Part shown: piece by piece, positions 7,179 to 8,389 of the stretch | How the letters are laid out: every line of letters starts with the position of its first letter | Position numbering within the stretch: position 1 is the first letter of the stretch | NCBI GenBank assembly: GCA_964396055.1 | Contig: CAYNDV010000180.1 | Location: forward strand, 1-8,389 | Origin: CAYJPV01 sp964396055 | GTDB lineage: Bacteria; Acidobacteriota; Vicinamibacteria; Vicinamibacterales; JAKQTR01 | Direction: 5' to 3' | DNA: 8,389 nucleotides | Translations under genes and position numbers: made by a program | The notes under the pieces: model-generated | Told to the model about the DNA's origin: nothing | The model's input: the letters and a program-made list of their open reading frames with translations, nothing else | Database searches by the model: none

Positions 7179-8389
7179 TTATTGAGCGGCCAGGATGACC
7201 TTGATGTCCGTCCGCCGGTTCAGCTGGCGGCCGGCTTCGGTTGTGTTCTCCGCCACGGGGTTGGCCGACCCGCGTCCGATCGTCTGGAAGCGCACGGCCT
7301 GGATGTTCGGGAAGTTCGTCAGGATGTAGTTCTTCACCGCCAGGGCGCGCCGATCCGACAACGTCATGTTGGCCGCCGCCGACCCTGTCGAGTCCGTGTT
7401 GCCTTCGACCCGCAGGTACGTGTTGCCGAACGACGTCATCGTCTCGCCGAGCGAGTCGAGGACGAAGAACGACCCGGGCATGATCTCATCCGACCCCGGC
7501 GTGAAGTGAATCTGGATCTGCTTGTTGACGATGGCGCGGTCCTTCGCCGACGGGGCGCGGGCGGCCATCTTCGGCTCCTCGACCACCTGGCCGGCGTAGG
7601 CCGTCGACAGGGCGCCGATGAAGCGCACGTCGGCCCAGTCCCGGGCCTCGACGGGCCGGGTGACGAGGCCCTTCTTGCGCCAGATGACGAACGCCGTGTC
7701 GAACAGCGTCTCGTAGTGCGCCTTGCCGCCGGTCAGGCCGTAGAACTGGGCGTTGTCGGCGTACGGCGTGAGCTTCAGCCCCGACAGCATGCCGGACACC
7801 GTCTCGTTGTCGAGCTTCAGCGCCTTGCCGACGATGGCGTAGGACGCCGCTGGGTCCTGCTTCATCTGCTCGATGCCCTCGAACCAGCCGTGCACGAAGT
7901 CGCGCAGGCTCTCGGGTGCCTGGTCGATGATGTCCTGGCGCGCCACCAGCGTGTCGGCGATGATGTTGCTGGCCGCCGTCGTCGACACCAGGATGTGCGC
8001 GTCGTCGCCGCGGGCCGTGACGGCCGCCGACAGGTCTGGCTCCCACGTCACGGCCGCGTCCACCTGGGCGGCCTTGAACATGGCCGCCGCGGCCGGCGCG
8101 TCCTGCGTGAAGATGATGCCCTTCTCGAGGGCGTTGCGATCGTCGGGCGCCAGGCCCGACTGCGCCAGCAGGTAGAGCAGCAGGAAGTGCGACGGCGTGA
8201 ACTGCGTGCACGCCACGCGCCGCCCCTTCAGGTCCTCGATGGACTTGATCGAGCTGAGCGACACGATGCCGTCACCGCCGCGTGACCAGTCCTGCATGAG
8301 GATGGAGCGGGCGCGCTGGTTCGTCTCGGCCAGGATGGACGCCTCGCGGGCCCAGTTGTCCACCGTGTTCCACATGACGTCCACGTCGC
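7179..8389 (-). CDS. ABC substrate-binding protein (NitT/TauT, NMT1-like) fused to a C-terminal OmpA peptidoglycan-binding domain, 5' end missing
   Basis: The frame runs off the right edge, so the signal peptide and first binding lobe are not seen. A GTG at 8384 is an in-frame valine rather than a likely start, since an Asp codon precedes it and the text enters mid-domain (DVMWNTVDNWARE). Numbering from that GTG, residues 1 to about 255 look like a periplasmic binding protein of the nitrate/taurine group: DLKGRRVACTQFTPSHFLL (51-69), VDAAVTWEPDLSAAV (108-122) and LVARQDIIDQAPE (146-158). After a linker (about 268-285), residues about 286-401 form an OmpA/MotB C-terminal domain: IQIHFTPGSDEI (290-301), VEGNTDSTG (326-334), NMTLSDRRALAVKNYI (339-354), GRGSANPVAEN (370-380) and NRRTDIKV (389-396). 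D331 and R346 stand 15 apart, as do the two residues that bind the diaminopimelate peptide in OmpA. The protein is thus probably periplasmic and docked to peptidoglycan, and it feeds the permease encoded 5 nt downstream. The ligand is unknown. Confidence 0.9.
   Translation of the reverse strand, partial: DVDVMWNTVDNWAREASILAETNQRARSILMQDWSRGGDGIVSLSSIKSIEDLKGRRVACTQFTPSHFLLLYLLAQSGLAPDDRNALEKGIIFTQDAPAAAAMFKAAQVDAAVTWEPDLSAAVTARGDDAHILVSTTAASNIIADTLVARQDIIDQAPESLRDFVHGWFEGIEQMKQDPAASYAIVGKALKLDNETVSGMLSGLKLTPYADNAQFYGLTGGKAHYETLFDTAFVIWRKKGLVTRPVEARDWADVRFIGALSTAYAGQVVEEPKMAARAPSAKDRAIVNKQIQIHFTPGSDEIMPGSFFVLDSLGETMTSFGNTYLRVEGNTDSTGSAAANMTLSDRRALAVKNYILTNFPNIQAVRFQTIGRGSANPVAENTTEAGRQLNRRTDIKVILAAQ

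Noticed and set aside
7182..8285. Plus-strand open frame of 367 codons opposite the binding protein
   Set aside because: It mirrors the minus-strand SBP-OmpA gene, whose motifs are unmistakable. The antisense text shows only Arg/Val/His/Gly-rich filler.

Overview
The window is a G+C-rich stretch (by eye about two thirds G+C or more) in which every supportable gene lies on the minus strand and the genes are packed nose to tail. An OmpA-type peptidoglycan-binding domain points to a Gram-negative cell envelope. A secreted Reg_prop/Y_Y_Y sensor, long G+C-rich genes and tight spacing would fit an Acidobacteriota-like (for example Vicinamibacteria-type) genome, but no phylogenetic marker is present, so this is only an inference.

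Read in the direction of transcription (right to left), the window holds: (1) the 3' part of a gene for a NitT/TauT-type ABC substrate-binding protein fused to a C-terminal OmpA-like peptidoglycan-binding domain (7179-8389, cut by the right edge); (2) its permease (6379-7173); (3) its ATPase (5492-6382), overlapping the permease by ATGA; (4) a 305-aa protein with a proline-rich N-terminus, a double membrane helix and a long helical C-terminal region (4564-5481); (5) a 616-aa AAA+ ATPase whose C-terminal module is intact and whose N-terminal half looks like an AAA-type domain without a P-loop (2694-4544). Spacings of 5, -4, 10 and 19 nt argue for one transcript. A 42-nt gap with a perfect 19-bp palindrome, promoter-like hexamers and a Shine-Dalgarno sequence then leads to (6) an 868-aa two-component-type beta-propeller sensor (45-2651). 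It ends in a four-cysteine module instead of a histidine kinase. Its stop codon lies inside a run of seven heptanucleotide repeats at the left edge.

The most interesting unit is the five-gene cluster. An importer-like ABC system has its binding protein apparently tethered to the cell wall, and it is cotranscribed with a membrane/coiled-coil protein and an AAA+ remodelling ATPase. This suggests an envelope-associated machine in which the ABC module may sense or transport a small ligand while the AAA+ protein remodels a partner, possibly the 305-aa protein. The substrate and role cannot be read from the sequence. The propeller gene appears to be a separate unit with its own control region.

No tRNA, rRNA, CRISPR array, transposase, integrase or phage gene was seen. 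No gene-free stretch longer than about 45 nt exists in the window.
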